A stretch of 64,000 bases of DNA from Alistipes sp. (GTDB lineage: Bacteria > Bacteroidota > Bacteroidia > Bacteroidales > Rikenellaceae), in assembly GCA_017555105.1 (NCBI GenBank), contig JAFZHB010000012.1:52283-116282 (forward strand). Direction: 5' to 3'. The translations under genes were made by a program, and so were the position numbers. Shown in pieces: positions 17,201 through 25,478 of this stretch (position 1 is the first letter of the stretch; every line of letters begins with the position of its first letter). The notes beneath the pieces were generated by a model, which made no database searches, was not told the DNA's origin, and saw only the letters and a program-made list of their open reading frames with translations.

Positions 17201-18487
17201 ATGCGTAAAATACTCGCTATCCTGGCATTTTTTTCGTGCTTCACCCTCGCAGCACAGCCCTATACCACCACCGAGCAGCGTGAGGCCGCTCGTGGTTTCA
17301 TCATGCCCTATGCCACCGCCGAAGAGGCTGTCGCAGCCGCAGCCGAGCACCGCTACGGTGCGCTCGTCGAGGAGTGGAGCGCCGAGGGCGAGCACTTCAC
17401 TGCTTCGTTCACCGTGCCCTTTGCCTGGACGAACCGCCAGGTGCTGATGCGCATCGCATCGGCCTCGGCCGACTATGAGCTTTGGATCAACGGCCGCCGT
17501 GCCGCCTACAATGCCGATGGCAACACCACGGCCGACTACAACATCACGAAGCTCGTAAAGGAGGGTCGCAACGAGGCGGAGATTCGCCTCATGAGCCCCT
17601 CGGCCATGACGCCGCTGGAGAGCTGGAAAGAGAGACAGAAGCCCGCTATCGGTCGCGTGGAGCTGCTCTCCAGCCCGACTATGGGCGTGCGCGATGTGCT
17701 GGTGGAGACTACCCGCCACGAGGCGAGCATCCTCTCCGAGATCGGCATCGTAGTCAAGAGCTACGCCCTCAACCCACGCACCGTACAGCTGCACTACGAA
17801 CTCATCGACCCGAATGGGCGCAGCATCACGGCCGGCTCGAGCGAGCTGACGCTCCGCATGCGTGGCGAGGATACGATCCGCTTTGTAGCTCCCGTGGTCG
17901 ACTCGCTCTGCTGGAGCCGCGAGCGTCCGCAGCACCACACGCTCCTCATCCGCACGCAGCGCGAGGGACGCAATATGGAGTTCCATCGCTATCCTCTCGG
18001 CCTGCGTTCGGTCGAGCTGCAGGAGGGCAACCTACTCATCAACGGACACAAGGAGACGCTCCACAGTGCCGTGGTTGACCCCACTACCCCGATCAGTGAG
18101 TTGCAGGCGCTGCGTGAGCGTGGTATCAATACGCTCCGCGTAAAGGCCGGCACGATCGACCCTCAGCTCTATGCAGCATGCGACACGCTGGGGCTCTACC
18201 TCATTGCACAGGCGCCGATCAACACCCACAAGAGCGGCACCTCGCGCGCCAAGGGTGGTAATCCCTCGAACAACCCTGCCTGGCGTGCCGCCTTCATCGA
18301 GCGCGTGGAGAACTGCTACCACACCACCAAGCGCCACCCCTCGGTGATCGCCTTCTCGATAGCGGAGGATTCGGCCAACGGCATCTGCCTCTACGAGAGT
18401 TACCGCACGTTGAAGCGTTTTGGCGAGGAGCGCCCCATTATTTATCCGGCGGCCGGCGGCGAGTGGAATAATGATGTTATCAAATAG
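17201..18487 (+). CDS. Secreted truncated GH2-like protein, probably catalytically inactive
   Basis: 428 residues with a signal peptide (about 1-19, cleavage near LAAQ). Residues about 45-165 look like a GH2 sugar-binding jelly roll (DYELWINGRRAAYNADG), 165-275 like the Ig-like middle domain, and 280-428 like the first part of the TIM barrel (LRERGINTLRV, PQLYAACDTLGLYLIAQ). The acid/base motif that should read roughly W-S-L-G-N-E is FSIAED at 385-390, so the Asn-Glu pair is changed to Glu-Asp. The protein stops before the nucleophile strand. It may bind carbohydrate without cleaving it. No frameshift is visible at its end; the stop is followed by normal intergenic DNA. Confidence 0.72.
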   Translation: MRKILAILAFFSCFTLAAQPYTTTEQREAARGFIMPYATAEEAVAAAAEHRYGALVEEWSAEGEHFTASFTVPFAWTNRQVLMRIASASADYELWINGRRAAYNADGNTTADYNITKLVKEGRNEAEIRLMSPSAMTPLESWKERQKPAIGRVELLSSPTMGVRDVLVETTRHEASILSEIGIVVKSYALNPRTVQLHYELIDPNGRSITAGSSELTLRMRGEDTIRFVAPVVDSLCWSRERPQHHTLLIRTQREGRNMEFHRYPLGLRSVELQEGNLLINGHKETLHSAVVDPTTPISELQALRERGINTLRVKAGTIDPQLYAACDTLGLYLIAQAPINTHKSGTSRAKGGNPSNNPAWRAAFIERVENCYHTTKRHPSVIAFSIAEDSANGICLYESYRTLKRFGEERPIIYPAAGGEWNNDVIK

Positions 18488-18567
18488 ATAATCAGCGAGT
18501 TGCAAACACATATTGCCTCAATGCGCCATCCTTATTAAAAATTTTTGCAATTTTTTTGCTGAAAAAA

Positions 18568-18599
18568 TTTGCACGAACAAACTTTTGTCCTTATCTTTG
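18568..18599 (+). promoter_or_regulatory. Promoter of tRNA-Lys(CTT)
   Basis: TTTG (18568-18571), exactly 20 nt, TATCTTTG (18592-18599). The leader before the tRNA contains a CGAGG/CCTCG hairpin. Confidence 0.85.
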
Positions 18600-18632
18600 C
18601 ATCGCAATCGAGGGATAACCTCGGACGCAAAT

Positions 18633-18705
18633 GCCTCTTTAGCTCAGTTGGTAGAGCACGACACTCTTAATGTTGGGGTCCAGGGTTCGAGCCCCTGAGG
18701 GGGTA
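18633..18705 (+). tRNA. tRNA-Lys (anticodon CTT)
   Basis: Acceptor GCCTCTT/AGGGGGT (with G-T pairs), D stem GCTC/GAGC, anticodon stem CGACA/TGTTG enclosing CTCTTAA (anticodon CTT, codon AAG), T stem CAGGG/CCCTG with TTCGAGC, discriminator A at 18705. CCA is not encoded. Confidence 0.95.
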
Positions 18706-18707
18706 CG

Positions 18708-18738
18708 AAGCGAGAACCGAAAGGTTCTCGCTTTTTTT
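18708..18738 (+). terminator. Terminator of tRNA-Lys(CTT)
   Basis: AAGCGAGAACC (18708-18718), GAAA loop, GGTTCTCGCTT (18723-18733), then a T run. Confidence 0.92.
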
Positions 18739-18786
18739 GTTATATGGCTTAAACTTCATCGCAAGAGATTCTAAAAAACATACAAC

Positions 18787-19731
18787 ATGGAAGCAATCAT
18801 CAAGACCAATTTCCAGCTCCCCGGCCAGCAGAGCCACTATGTGGGCAAGGTACGCGATGTCTACAGCATCGAGGGCGACTATCTCGTAATGGTCGTATCG
18901 GACCGCATCTCGGCATTTGATGTCGTACTGCCGAAGGGTATTCCCTTCAAGGGTCAGGTGCTAAACCAGATCGCAGCGAAGTTCCTCGACGCGACGACCG
19001 ACATCCTCCCCAACTGGAAGATCGCCGTACCCGATCCGATGGTGACCATCGGCCACAAGTGTGAGCCCTTCAAGGTGGAGATGGTGATCCGCGGCTACCT
19101 CTCGGGCCACGCTTGGCGCGAGTACAAGGCCGGCAAGCGCACGATCTGCGGCGTAGAGATGCCCGAGGGCATGGTGGAGAACCAGCGTTTCCCCGAGCCG
19201 ATCATCACCCCCACGACCAAGGCCGATGAGGGTCACGATGAGGATATCTCGAAGGAGGAGATCATCGCCAAGGGTATCGTGAGCCGTGAGGATTACGAGC
19301 AGCTCGAGGCCTACACGCGTGCTATCTTCCAGCGCGGTACGGAGATTGCAGCCAAGATGGGTCTGATTCTGGTTGACACGAAGTATGAGTTCGGTAAGAA
19401 GAACGGCCAGATCTACCTGATGGATGAGATCCACACCCCCGACTCGTCGCGTTACTTCTACGCCGAGGGCTACGAGGAGCGCCTGGCCAAGGGCGAGAAG
19501 CAGAAGCAGCTCTCGAAGGAGTTTGTGCGTGAGTGGCTCATGGCAAACGGCTTCCAGGGTCAGGATGGCCAGCAGGTGCCCGAGATGACCGAGGAGATCG
19601 TAGCAAGCATCACCGAGCGCTACATCGAGCTCTACGAGCAGATTGTAGGCGAGCCCTTCGTGAAGGCTGAGGGTGAGGGTGTGCTGGCGCGCATCGAGAA
19701 GAATGTAACGGAGTGCCTCGCATCGTTGTAG
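18787..19731 (+). CDS. purC: SAICAR synthetase (phosphoribosylaminoimidazole-succinocarboxamide synthase)
   Basis: Joins aspartate to CAIR with ATP to make SAICAR, step 8 of purine synthesis. The 314-residue protein shows [26 protein letters not shown] (ATP-grasp start, near 20-45) read here as KVRDVY and SDRISAFDV, then [20 protein letters not shown] and LVDTKYEFG with [13 protein letters not shown] carrying metal and substrate residues. It is the longer, roughly 310-residue type common in Bacteroidota rather than the 237-residue E. coli type. It stands alone between tRNA-Lys and a convergent glycosidase gene. Confidence 0.97.
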   Translation: MEAIIKTNFQLPGQQSHYVGKVRDVYSIEGDYLVMVVSDRISAFDVVLPKGIPFKGQVLNQIAAKFLDATTDILPNWKIAVPDPMVTIGHKCEPFKVEMVIRGYLSGHAWREYKAGKRTICGVEMPEGMVENQRFPEPIITPTTKADEGHDEDISKEEIIAKGIVSREDYEQLEAYTRAIFQRGTEIAAKMGLILVDTKYEFGKKNGQIYLMDEIHTPDSSRYFYAEGYEERLAKGEKQKQLSKEFVREWLMANGFQGQDGQQVPEMTEEIVASITERYIELYEQIVGEPFVKAEGEGVLARIEKNVTECLASL

Positions 19732-19746
19732 TCAACTCCTTTACAC

Positions 19747-19790
19747 CAATAAGAACGCCCGTCTGAGAGTTCAGACGGGCGTTCTTATTT
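19747..19790. terminator. Bidirectional terminator between purC and the DUF5060 gene
   Basis: A long perfect stem, AATAAGAACGCCCGTCTGA with its complement around GAGT, flanked by A tracts on one side and T tracts on the other, suits both converging transcripts. Confidence 0.92.
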
Positions 19791-19802
19791 CATCATAAAG
19801 CG

Positions 19803-21404
19803 CTACTCCACCTTGCGAATGCGCAGCAGAAGATAGGGCGCGTCGGGCAAGCGCACATCGCGGTGGTGCTTGTCATAGACGCGGTAGTCGATCACCTCCG
19901 TAGCCTCGAAGAGGTGGGGATACTCCTGGATGGTCATCTCCCAGAGGTTGATGATGTCGACCTTATACTTCGTGCCTGCCTTCGGGCGGGGGTAGTAGCC
20001 ATTCGAGCGCGGCAGGTTGAAACGCCATGCCGACTGGATATTCTTGCCCAAGTTGACGAAGTAGTAACCATCGCCACAGGTGGTCGTCACCTCGTCGCGG
20101 CTGATGTCGGCCATCATCGGAGCGTTCGGCGCCTCCTCCATGATCGAGCGCAGGAAGGCGATGCGTTTCCAACTCTCGCCCTTCAACTCACCACCGTCCG
20201 ACCAATAGATAAACTCCTGCTCGACGGGATCGCGGTAGCACTCTCCGTGCGTCACATAGATACCGCCCAACACGCCATTCGTCACGAAGTAGGTCATCTG
20301 CTGACCACTCAAGCGTGCCCAGCGCTCCTTGATGTTACCCTCGTAGCCGATCTCGTCGCAGATGATCGGCTTGTGGTAGATCTGACGCAGCGTAGCCGAG
20401 GCGGTCGAGGTGAAGACCGGGCCCTCATCCTGAATGCTGACATGGGTATATTCAGGCATCCAATAGTCGAAATAGACCGCCGTGCCGCCATGGATCGAGC
20501 AGAGGTGACGATAGGGGTCGGCCGCCACTACGGCACGCGTGAGGATCTTCCAATCCTCCTTGGTTTTGGTCTTCACCAAATCCCACTCGTTAGCCAGCGA
20601 CCACCACACATTGCGGTAGGCGCCCACGCGGGCAATCAGATACTCCAAATAGCGGATATGCACCTCATTCGAGAAGGCATCTATGCCCCACATACCGCGG
20701 TCGTAGGGGTGGAAGAGGATCAGATCAGCCTCGATGCCGAGCGCCAGAAGCTGCTCGATACGGTGATCCAGATTCTGGAAGTAGACCGGGTCGAAGCGCT
20801 CGGTGTCCCATTCAAAACAATCCTTTCCATCGGCGTCCTTCGTGCGGCTCTTCAAGAGGAAGGGGTAGCTCATCGGCTCCTCCTCGGGACAGGGAAAATC
20901 CTTCGGCAGGATGCAGAAACGAGTTTTGTTGAAGCCCGACTTCGAGAGCGTCTCGATGGTCTTCTCCTGGGTCTTGGGACGGAACTGTGCCAGGGCGTAG
21001 TTCGTCGTACCGAAGGGCATATAGCGCGTACCGTCAGCATAGGCAAAGCCGAGCCCCTTGGTCTGCACCATACCGTGGTTATCGCCCGTAGGCGCTGTGG
21101 CCACGAGCGAGCCCTGCTGACGATTCAAGGCGCGCACCGAACTGCGCGTCGTGTAGCGCCACTCTCCCTCCGCAGTCGGCATGAAGCGGATGCGATAGGT
21201 GTCATCGCCGTCGTAGAAGCCGCGAACGGTGATCTGCTGCGCGCCGTTGGTAAAGGTAGCCGAGAGTTCCACATCGAAGGGATTACCCTTGGCTGCGTGG
21301 GTAAAGCTCACCTCGAAGCGATCCCAGCACTCGAGGGTCGCTTGGGCGCGTGCCGCAACGGCCACGCTGAGCATCAAAAGAAGAATCAGATGGCGTAGGT
21401 TCAT
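19803..21404 (-). CDS. Secreted DUF5060/DUF4038-type glycoside hydrolase
   Basis: 533 residues with a signal peptide (about 1-20, cut at ARAQ). Residues about 23-100 match the DUF5060 beta-sandwich (WDRFEVSF, GEWRYTTRSS). Residues 115-420 form a clan GH-A-like barrel (DUF4038). The last 100 or so (about 430-533) resemble DUF5605. Two likely catalytic acids are visible: Glu273 in WSLANEW (acid/base) and Glu351 in CDEIGYEG (nucleophile), so it should be active. Polysaccharide substrate is unknown. It is not within a SusCD locus. The minus-strand neighbour PAP2-like gene lies 24 bp away. Confidence 0.85.
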   Translation of the reverse strand: MNLRHLILLLMLSVAVAARAQATLECWDRFEVSFTHAAKGNPFDVELSATFTNGAQQITVRGFYDGDDTYRIRFMPTAEGEWRYTTRSSVRALNRQQGSLVATAPTGDNHGMVQTKGLGFAYADGTRYMPFGTTNYALAQFRPKTQEKTIETLSKSGFNKTRFCILPKDFPCPEEEPMSYPFLLKSRTKDADGKDCFEWDTERFDPVYFQNLDHRIEQLLALGIEADLILFHPYDRGMWGIDAFSNEVHIRYLEYLIARVGAYRNVWWSLANEWDLVKTKTKEDWKILTRAVVAADPYRHLCSIHGGTAVYFDYWMPEYTHVSIQDEGPVFTSTASATLRQIYHKPIICDEIGYEGNIKERWARLSGQQMTYFVTNGVLGGIYVTHGECYRDPVEQEFIYWSDGGELKGESWKRIAFLRSIMEEAPNAPMMADISRDEVTTTCGDGYYFVNLGKNIQSAWRFNLPRSNGYYPRPKAGTKYKVDIINLWEMTIQEYPHLFEATEVIDYRVYDKHHRDVRLPDAPYLLLRIRKVE

Positions 21405-21428
21405 AGTTATTGAAGGTTTTAGGTTAGG

Positions 21429-22052
21429 CTAAAAGAAAAAGATGGCGGTAATCGTGATCGCAAAACCACCCACAAAGCCGGCCAGCACCTGCCACGGGTT
21501 GTGGCGACCCAGATAGAGGCGAGCCGAGGCCAAGAGCCCCGTTGCGGCCACACCCCACAAGAGGGGCATAAACATCCCGGGAAGCGCCAAGAGGTTCATC
21601 ACCACGAGGAGTGCCACGGCCGCACCCATACCCGTCAGGTGGAGGCTGATCTGCCATCGGGTGGTCACCAGCGCACACATCAACTCACAGCAGGCCGAAG
21701 CGATCATAAACTTACGCAGGAAGAGCGCCGAATCGATGCGTCCGATCGTCACGGCGCAGAGCACATAGCAGCAGGTGCCGATCAGCAGGGGTGTAATGCG
21801 CTGGCTACGCTCGCCAATCTTCCAATCGGGCAGGTAGCCGCGGTAGCGCAACACACAGATAGCGAAAACGGGCAACAGTACTCCATAGAGGAGCACCGAG
21901 CCCGCTAAATACCACTTCACCGCCGAGGGAAAGTGTGCAAATGCCGTCTGCGAGAAGAGCAGCAGCACCAGATATATGGGCAACACCAGCGGATGCAGCG
22001 CCCACGAAAGGGCCTGCGCCAAAGCTCCGATGATGCGCGTCGGGTGTTTCAT
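21429..22052 (-). CDS. PAP2-like membrane protein, degenerate phosphatase motifs
   Basis: 207 residues with about six membrane helices. Remnants of the PAP2 acid phosphatase motifs can be traced: ERSQRITP (for K-x6-RP), SLHLTG (for PSGH) and ARLYLGRHNPWQVLAG (for SR-x5-H-x3-D, with the Asp replaced by Gln). The fold is therefore likely, while the classical catalytic set is incomplete. It starts directly at the end of the diadenylate cyclase gene (no gap), so the two are co-translated. Roles in undecaprenyl or lipid phosphate handling are possible by family only. Confidence 0.7.
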   Translation of the reverse strand: MKHPTRIIGALAQALSWALHPLVLPIYLVLLLFSQTAFAHFPSAVKWYLAGSVLLYGVLLPVFAICVLRYRGYLPDWKIGERSQRITPLLIGTCCYVLCAVTIGRIDSALFLRKFMIASACCELMCALVTTRWQISLHLTGMGAAVALLVVMNLLALPGMFMPLLWGVAATGLLASARLYLGRHNPWQVLAGFVGGFAITITAIFFF

Positions 22053-22862
22053 CTACTTCTTCTCCTCTCCCCTCTTCTTACGGCGCGGCAACTCCGGCTT
22101 GGTGAAGAGGTGTTGCAGGGTTTGTTGCAAGCGCGCCGGCTCAATGTCGCGGCGCATCTGTCCATTATGCGCTACCGAGATACCGCCCGTCTCCTCCGAG
22201 ACCACTACGACCACAGCATCGGTCGTCTCGCTCATGCCGATAGCAGCACGGTGGCGCGTACCATAATCCTTCGGCACATCGCTCTGCGTCACGGGAAGGA
22301 TACACTTGGCTGCCACGATGCGATCGCCCTCGACGAGCACCGCGCCGTCGTGCAACGGAGCATTCTTGAAGAAGATGTTCTTCAACAGCGACACCGAGAT
22401 CTTCGCCTCGATCGTGATGCCCGTCTCGGCAATGTGGCTCAGATCGCTCTCGCGGCGGATCACGATCAGGGCGCCGGTCTTCGTCTCGGCCATATCGCGA
22501 CAAGCGGTGGCGATCGGAGCGAGGTTGGTCTGTGCCTGCTCATCCTCGGTGATCGAGAAGATGCGCGTGATGAAATTGAAGTGCTTCTGACGCAGGCCAA
22601 TCAGCTGCAAGAATCGACGCAATTCGGGTTGGAAGAGGATGATCAGGGCGATAACACCCACCGAGATCACCTGACCCAGGATCGAGGAGAGCAGTTCCAT
22701 GTTGAGCGTGCGCACCACCACCCACAAGAGGTAGATCACCACGATACCCGAGAGGATATAGGGTGCACTCGTACCGCGCGTCATGCGATAGATCCAATAC
22801 ATGATAGCGGCCACCAGAAAGATGTCGACCAGATCAATGAGTGTAAAGGGGATAAAACCCAT
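22053..22862 (-). CDS. dacA: Diadenylate cyclase (CdaA/DacA type)
   Basis: Makes c-di-AMP from two ATP. The 269-residue protein has three N-terminal membrane helices (about 8-75) and a DAC domain with the catalytic DGA (172-174) and RHR (203-205) motifs, plus ETGGISVAHNG near the end. It is the membrane CdaA type found throughout Firmicutes and Bacteroidota. It abuts the PAP2-like gene. Targets of c-di-AMP are typically potassium and osmolyte transporters; a K+/H+ antiporter with a TrkA_C domain and TrkA are encoded in this window. A basic tail (RRKKRGEEKK) ends the protein. Confidence 0.96.
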   Translation of the reverse strand: MGFIPFTLIDLVDIFLVAAIMYWIYRMTRGTSAPYILSGIVVIYLLWVVVRTLNMELLSSILGQVISVGVIALIILFQPELRRFLQLIGLRQKHFNFITRIFSITEDEQAQTNLAPIATACRDMAETKTGALIVIRRESDLSHIAETGITIEAKISVSLLKNIFFKNAPLHDGAVLVEGDRIVAAKCILPVTQSDVPKDYGTRHRAAIGMSETTDAVVVVVSEETGGISVAHNGQMRRDIEPARLQQTLQHLFTKPELPRRKKRGEEKK

Positions 22863-22979
22863 ATTCCGAAACCGTTTTTGTGTTTATTGGCGGAGGGATG
22901 CAATCTGCACAGCCACTCCTCATAAAAAAGCGCCGGCTCACAAGAAACCGGCGCAAAGTTCACTTCCCGTCGGGAACGA

Positions 22980-23546
22980 CTACTTCTTCTCAGCAGCGTA
23001 GAACTCGTTCACCTTGGCCAGCACGGCGGGGGTGATGTTGAGCGTCGTGTCTGCCTGCAAGAGGGCCGAAGCGTTGACGATCATCGCGTAGTTGTTCTCC
23101 TCGTTCACAGCCTGGATAGCGCGAGCGATCAGATCCTGTGCACGGTTCGAGAAAACAACATTCTCCTCCTCAAGCGTAGCAGCCTCCTTCTGAGCCGTAG
23201 CCTGGAACGAAGCTACACGCTTCTGCAGGCTCTCCTGCTTGGTCTGGGCGTCACGCGTCGTGATCAGACCCTTCTCATACTTCTCCTGCAGCTGAGCAGC
23301 CTCGGCCTGGAACGAACGCTCCTTCTTAGCCCAGCTCTCCTGAGCCTTCTGCGTCTTCTCAGCCAGGGGCAGACCCTCCTTCTGGTAGAGGTCGCACTCG
23401 GCCATTACCTGTTCAACATGTACATAAACAATGCCCGACGAAGCGGTCGTTGCAGCTGCACCAGCAGCCTCCGTTGCGGCAGGTTTCGTATCGCAAGCGG
23501 TCAATGCGAAGGCAGCAGCCAACGCGAAAAGATAGATTTTTTTCAT
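22980..23546 (-). CDS. OmpH/Skp-like periplasmic lipoprotein
   Basis: 188 residues with a lipobox (LTAC, Cys18), then a short Ala/Thr linker and an OmpH-type core: GIVYVHVEQVM opens it, a long coiled coil spans about 60-145 (Lys/Gln/Glu-rich), and NNYAMIVNASALLQAD closes the beta part. Skp/OmpH proteins are trimeric chaperones for outer-membrane proteins; Bacteroidota often carry lipidated or paralogous forms. It is monocistronic with a strong own promoter at 23601-23633. Confidence 0.85.
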   Translation of the reverse strand: MKKIYLFALAAAFALTACDTKPAATEAAGAAATTASSGIVYVHVEQVMAECDLYQKEGLPLAEKTQKAQESWAKKERSFQAEAAQLQEKYEKGLITTRDAQTKQESLQKRVASFQATAQKEAATLEEENVVFSNRAQDLIARAIQAVNEENNYAMIVNASALLQADTTLNITPAVLAKVNEFYAAEKK

Positions 23547-23600
23547 GTTAGGTTTATTCTTTTTATGTAAATTTTCGTTTAAAAATCGTCAAACGATTGA

Positions 23601-23633
23601 CAAAGGTAAATAAATTTGATGATATATCCCAAA
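23601..23633 (-). promoter_or_regulatory. Promoter of the OmpH-like gene
   Basis: On the minus strand TTTG (23633-23630), 21 nt, TACCTTTG (23608-23601). Confidence 0.8.
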
Positions 23634-23695
23634 AGATAAGCAACCTTTTTTATAGATTCTTGTACGCGTTCTGCGCGTTTTTGGGCACAAAATTG

Positions 23696-23703
23696 TATCT
23701 TTG
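23696..23703 (+). promoter_or_regulatory. -7 box of ruvA promoter
   Basis: TATCTTTG, 38 bp before the ruvA ATG; no TTTG at the usual distance. Confidence 0.6.
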
Positions 23704-23741
23704 CATCAGCTAAACGCATAACCCGAAAATCAGATCGATCC

Positions 23742-24326
23742 ATGTACGAATATATTAGAGGAAAAGTTGTTGAAAAGGCGCCCGCCTACGCCGTAATCGA
23801 CGCCTGTGGCGTGGGTTACTACCTCCACATCTCACTCGAGACCTACTCGGCCATCGAGCACGCCGACGAGGCCAAGCTCTGGGTGCACTACATCGTACGC
23901 GAAGATGCACAGCTACTCTACGGCTTCTCCTCGCGCGAGGAGCGTGAGCTCTTCCGCCTGCTGATCGGTGTCTCGGGCGTGGGTGGCAACACCGCGCGCA
24001 CGATCCTCTCGACCTACTCTCCCCGCGAGTTGCAGGGGATCATCTCGGCCGGGAACGCCGTGCTGCTCAAGAATGTCAAGGGTCTGGGCATCAAGACCGC
24101 GCAGAAGATCATCGTCGAGCTGAGCGGCAAGATGATTGAGCTGGGCGCAGAGCAGGCCACGGCGCAGATCTCGACGCAGGAGGTCGACCTGAGCGAGGCG
24201 TTGCAGGCATTGCAGATGCTCGGCTTTGCAAAGAGCGCCGCCGAGAAGGTGCTGCGCACCATTGTGCGCGAAGAGCCCACGGCTACGGTCGAGGAGCTAA
24301 TCCGCATGGCGCTCAAACGACTCTAA
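23742..24326 (+). CDS. ruvA: Holliday junction DNA helicase subunit RuvA
   Basis: RuvA tetramers bind four-way junctions and load RuvB. 194 residues: N-terminal OB fold (MYEYIRGKVVEKAPAYAVID), two helix-hairpin-helix motifs (LIGVSGVGGNTARTIL and LKNVKGLGIKTAQKII), and the C-terminal three-helix domain III (about 148-194) that contacts RuvB. Length and domains are normal. It is unlinked to ruvB (4914-5918). An 11-bp hairpin follows. Confidence 0.98.
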   Translation: MYEYIRGKVVEKAPAYAVIDACGVGYYLHISLETYSAIEHADEAKLWVHYIVREDAQLLYGFSSREERELFRLLIGVSGVGGNTARTILSTYSPRELQGIISAGNAVLLKNVKGLGIKTAQKIIVELSGKMIELGAEQATAQISTQEVDLSEALQALQMLGFAKSAAEKVLRTIVREEPTATVEELIRMALKRL

Positions 24327-24370
24327 AGCAGAGAATGGGGTCACTTCGATCCACACAAGCGATAAATATG

Positions 24371-24408
24371 CCCAAATTTTGGCTTAACTCGTCAAAATTT
24401 GGGTATTT
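24371..24408 (+). terminator. Hairpin after ruvA
   Basis: CCCAAATTTTG (24371-24381) is a perfect inverted repeat of CAAAATTTGGG (24393-24403), loop 11 nt, then TATTTCGTTT. It lies just before the promoter of the small ORF. Confidence 0.7.
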
Positions 24409-24410
24409 CG

Positions 24411-24442
24411 TTTGTCAGTGCGCCCGCTTTACGCTATCTTTG
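24411..24442 (+). promoter_or_regulatory. Promoter of small ORF 24458
   Basis: TTTG (24411-24414), 20 nt, TATCTTTG (24435-24442): a full consensus promoter. RNA should start at about 24448-24450. Confidence 0.82.
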
Positions 24443-24457
24443 TAGGCGATGTATCTG

Positions 24458-24829
24458 ATGCGTAAAATAGCATTTCTGACGCTTTTGTTTGTTGTTCTCT
24501 TTCATGTAAAAGAGAGCGACAAGCGATCTGTTGAGTTGCCGTATGCACACCTCCAAGCCGACCATTCGGATTTGGATTTGGTCGTTGCACGCCATCATGC
24601 CAAGATGCTTCTCCCTACATCGTTCGAAGCTCCGGCCCCCTCCGTGCAGCTTGTCTCTCGAACAACAGGGAAGCACCTCACCTCGCGCAGCTATATTGGA
24701 CATGCTACGCAGTTGCTATCTACGCATCACCCACCTATCCATCTTGTCGGGGGACTACTATGCCCTAAGGCCGCCATATCCGTCGCGCCTCGCAGGGCGT
24801 TCGTGCGGTTGTGTCGGTGGATTATTTAG
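24458..24829 (+). CDS. Small secreted or membrane-anchored protein of unknown function
   Basis: I do not recognise this 123-residue product. From ATG 24458 it starts MRKIAFLTLLFVVLF, a signal-like or single-helix N-terminus, and continues as a polar, His-rich chain (several His in about 25-85) ending basic (FVRLCRWII). Another ATG lies at 24449, only seven bases after the -7 box. The strong promoter argues for a real transcript, but the coding character of the second half is weak. It may be a short gene, or partly a small RNA. The next gene starts 63 bp after its end. Confidence 0.45.
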   Translation: MRKIAFLTLLFVVLFHVKESDKRSVELPYAHLQADHSDLDLVVARHHAKMLLPTSFEAPAPSVQLVSRTTGKHLTSRSYIGHATQLLSTHHPPIHLVGGLLCPKAAISVAPRRAFVRLCRWII

Positions 24830-24892
24830 TATGAGGAAGAGTTACTATACTTTTTCCTTTAAACACATACTATAATAATCGAAACTAACAAT

Positions 24893-25390
24893 ATGGATAA
24901 AAACTTACTGTGCGAGGCGATGTATGCCTTGCAGAGCGGTGTAGTGGTACGCCGCAAAAAGAGCCTTCTGCCCTCAATTGCTGTTTTGGGTGCAGGCATT
25001 GCGCTCATTGTTCTCTACTTTTTGATGCGTGCAAATTGGTCGAATAATTTCGCCTCGTCAATGGTGCTCCTTGCCGGAATGGTCGCTCTGATAGGGTTGT
25101 TGATGGTCATCTCTCGCCTGACCGATAGCGAAGGATGCCCCTGGTTCTCAACCACCAATGAGCCATTACGCTACATGGAGCGATACTTCCCCATAGAGCG
25201 GCGCGGCGAGATTCAGCGGCTGGTTAACGAAGGGGCTTTCAAGCGCCTTTTAGCCATGGACAGCAACGATGTCTCAGGTATTGCGGTCGCTATTTATCAC
25301 TCGAAAGATGGTTCATTTGCCACCATGCAGGCTTACGAGTATATCGACTTTGAGTATCGCCCAATTACCAACATCAAGATCGTAGAGTAA
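24893..25390 (+). CDS. Two-helix membrane protein of unknown function
   Basis: 165 residues. Two membrane helices (about 26-47 and 54-76) separate a short cytoplasmic N-terminus (with VVRRKKS before helix 1, positive-inside) from a soluble C-terminal domain of about 85 residues (YMERYFPIERRGEIQRLVNEG, YEYIDFEYRP). No catalytic motif is evident and I cannot name a family. Its base composition is slightly richer in A/T than the flanking genes. It may share transcription with the small ORF upstream. A 10-bp hairpin follows before the antiporter gene. Confidence 0.7.
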   Translation: MDKNLLCEAMYALQSGVVVRRKKSLLPSIAVLGAGIALIVLYFLMRANWSNNFASSMVLLAGMVALIGLLMVISRLTDSEGCPWFSTTNEPLRYMERYFPIERRGEIQRLVNEGAFKRLLAMDSNDVSGIAVAIYHSKDGSFATMQAYEYIDFEYRPITNIKIVE

Positions 25391-25422
25391 CCAAAGAACT
25401 GATTTAATTAGATGATCAAGGT

Positions 25423-25450
25423 GTGGAGTGAAGGTTTGCTTTCACTCCAC
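25423..25450 (+). other. Hairpin in the antiporter leader
   Basis: GTGGAGTGAA (25423-25432) pairs perfectly with TTCACTCCAC (25441-25450), loop 8 nt. No T tract follows, so it is not a typical terminator. It precedes an unusual AGGAGG sequence at 25464-25469; CTCC of the 3' arm could alternatively pair with GGAG. Confidence 0.55.
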
Positions 25451-25478
25451 CCTTAAAAAAATAGGAGGAAAGAAGCTG

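Noticed and set aside
17150-17986. Long minus-strand extension of the HsdR_N open frame
   Set aside because: It is antisense to the GH2-like gene, carries no domain, and the promoter boxes at 17171-17193 lie between it and the real start at 17149.
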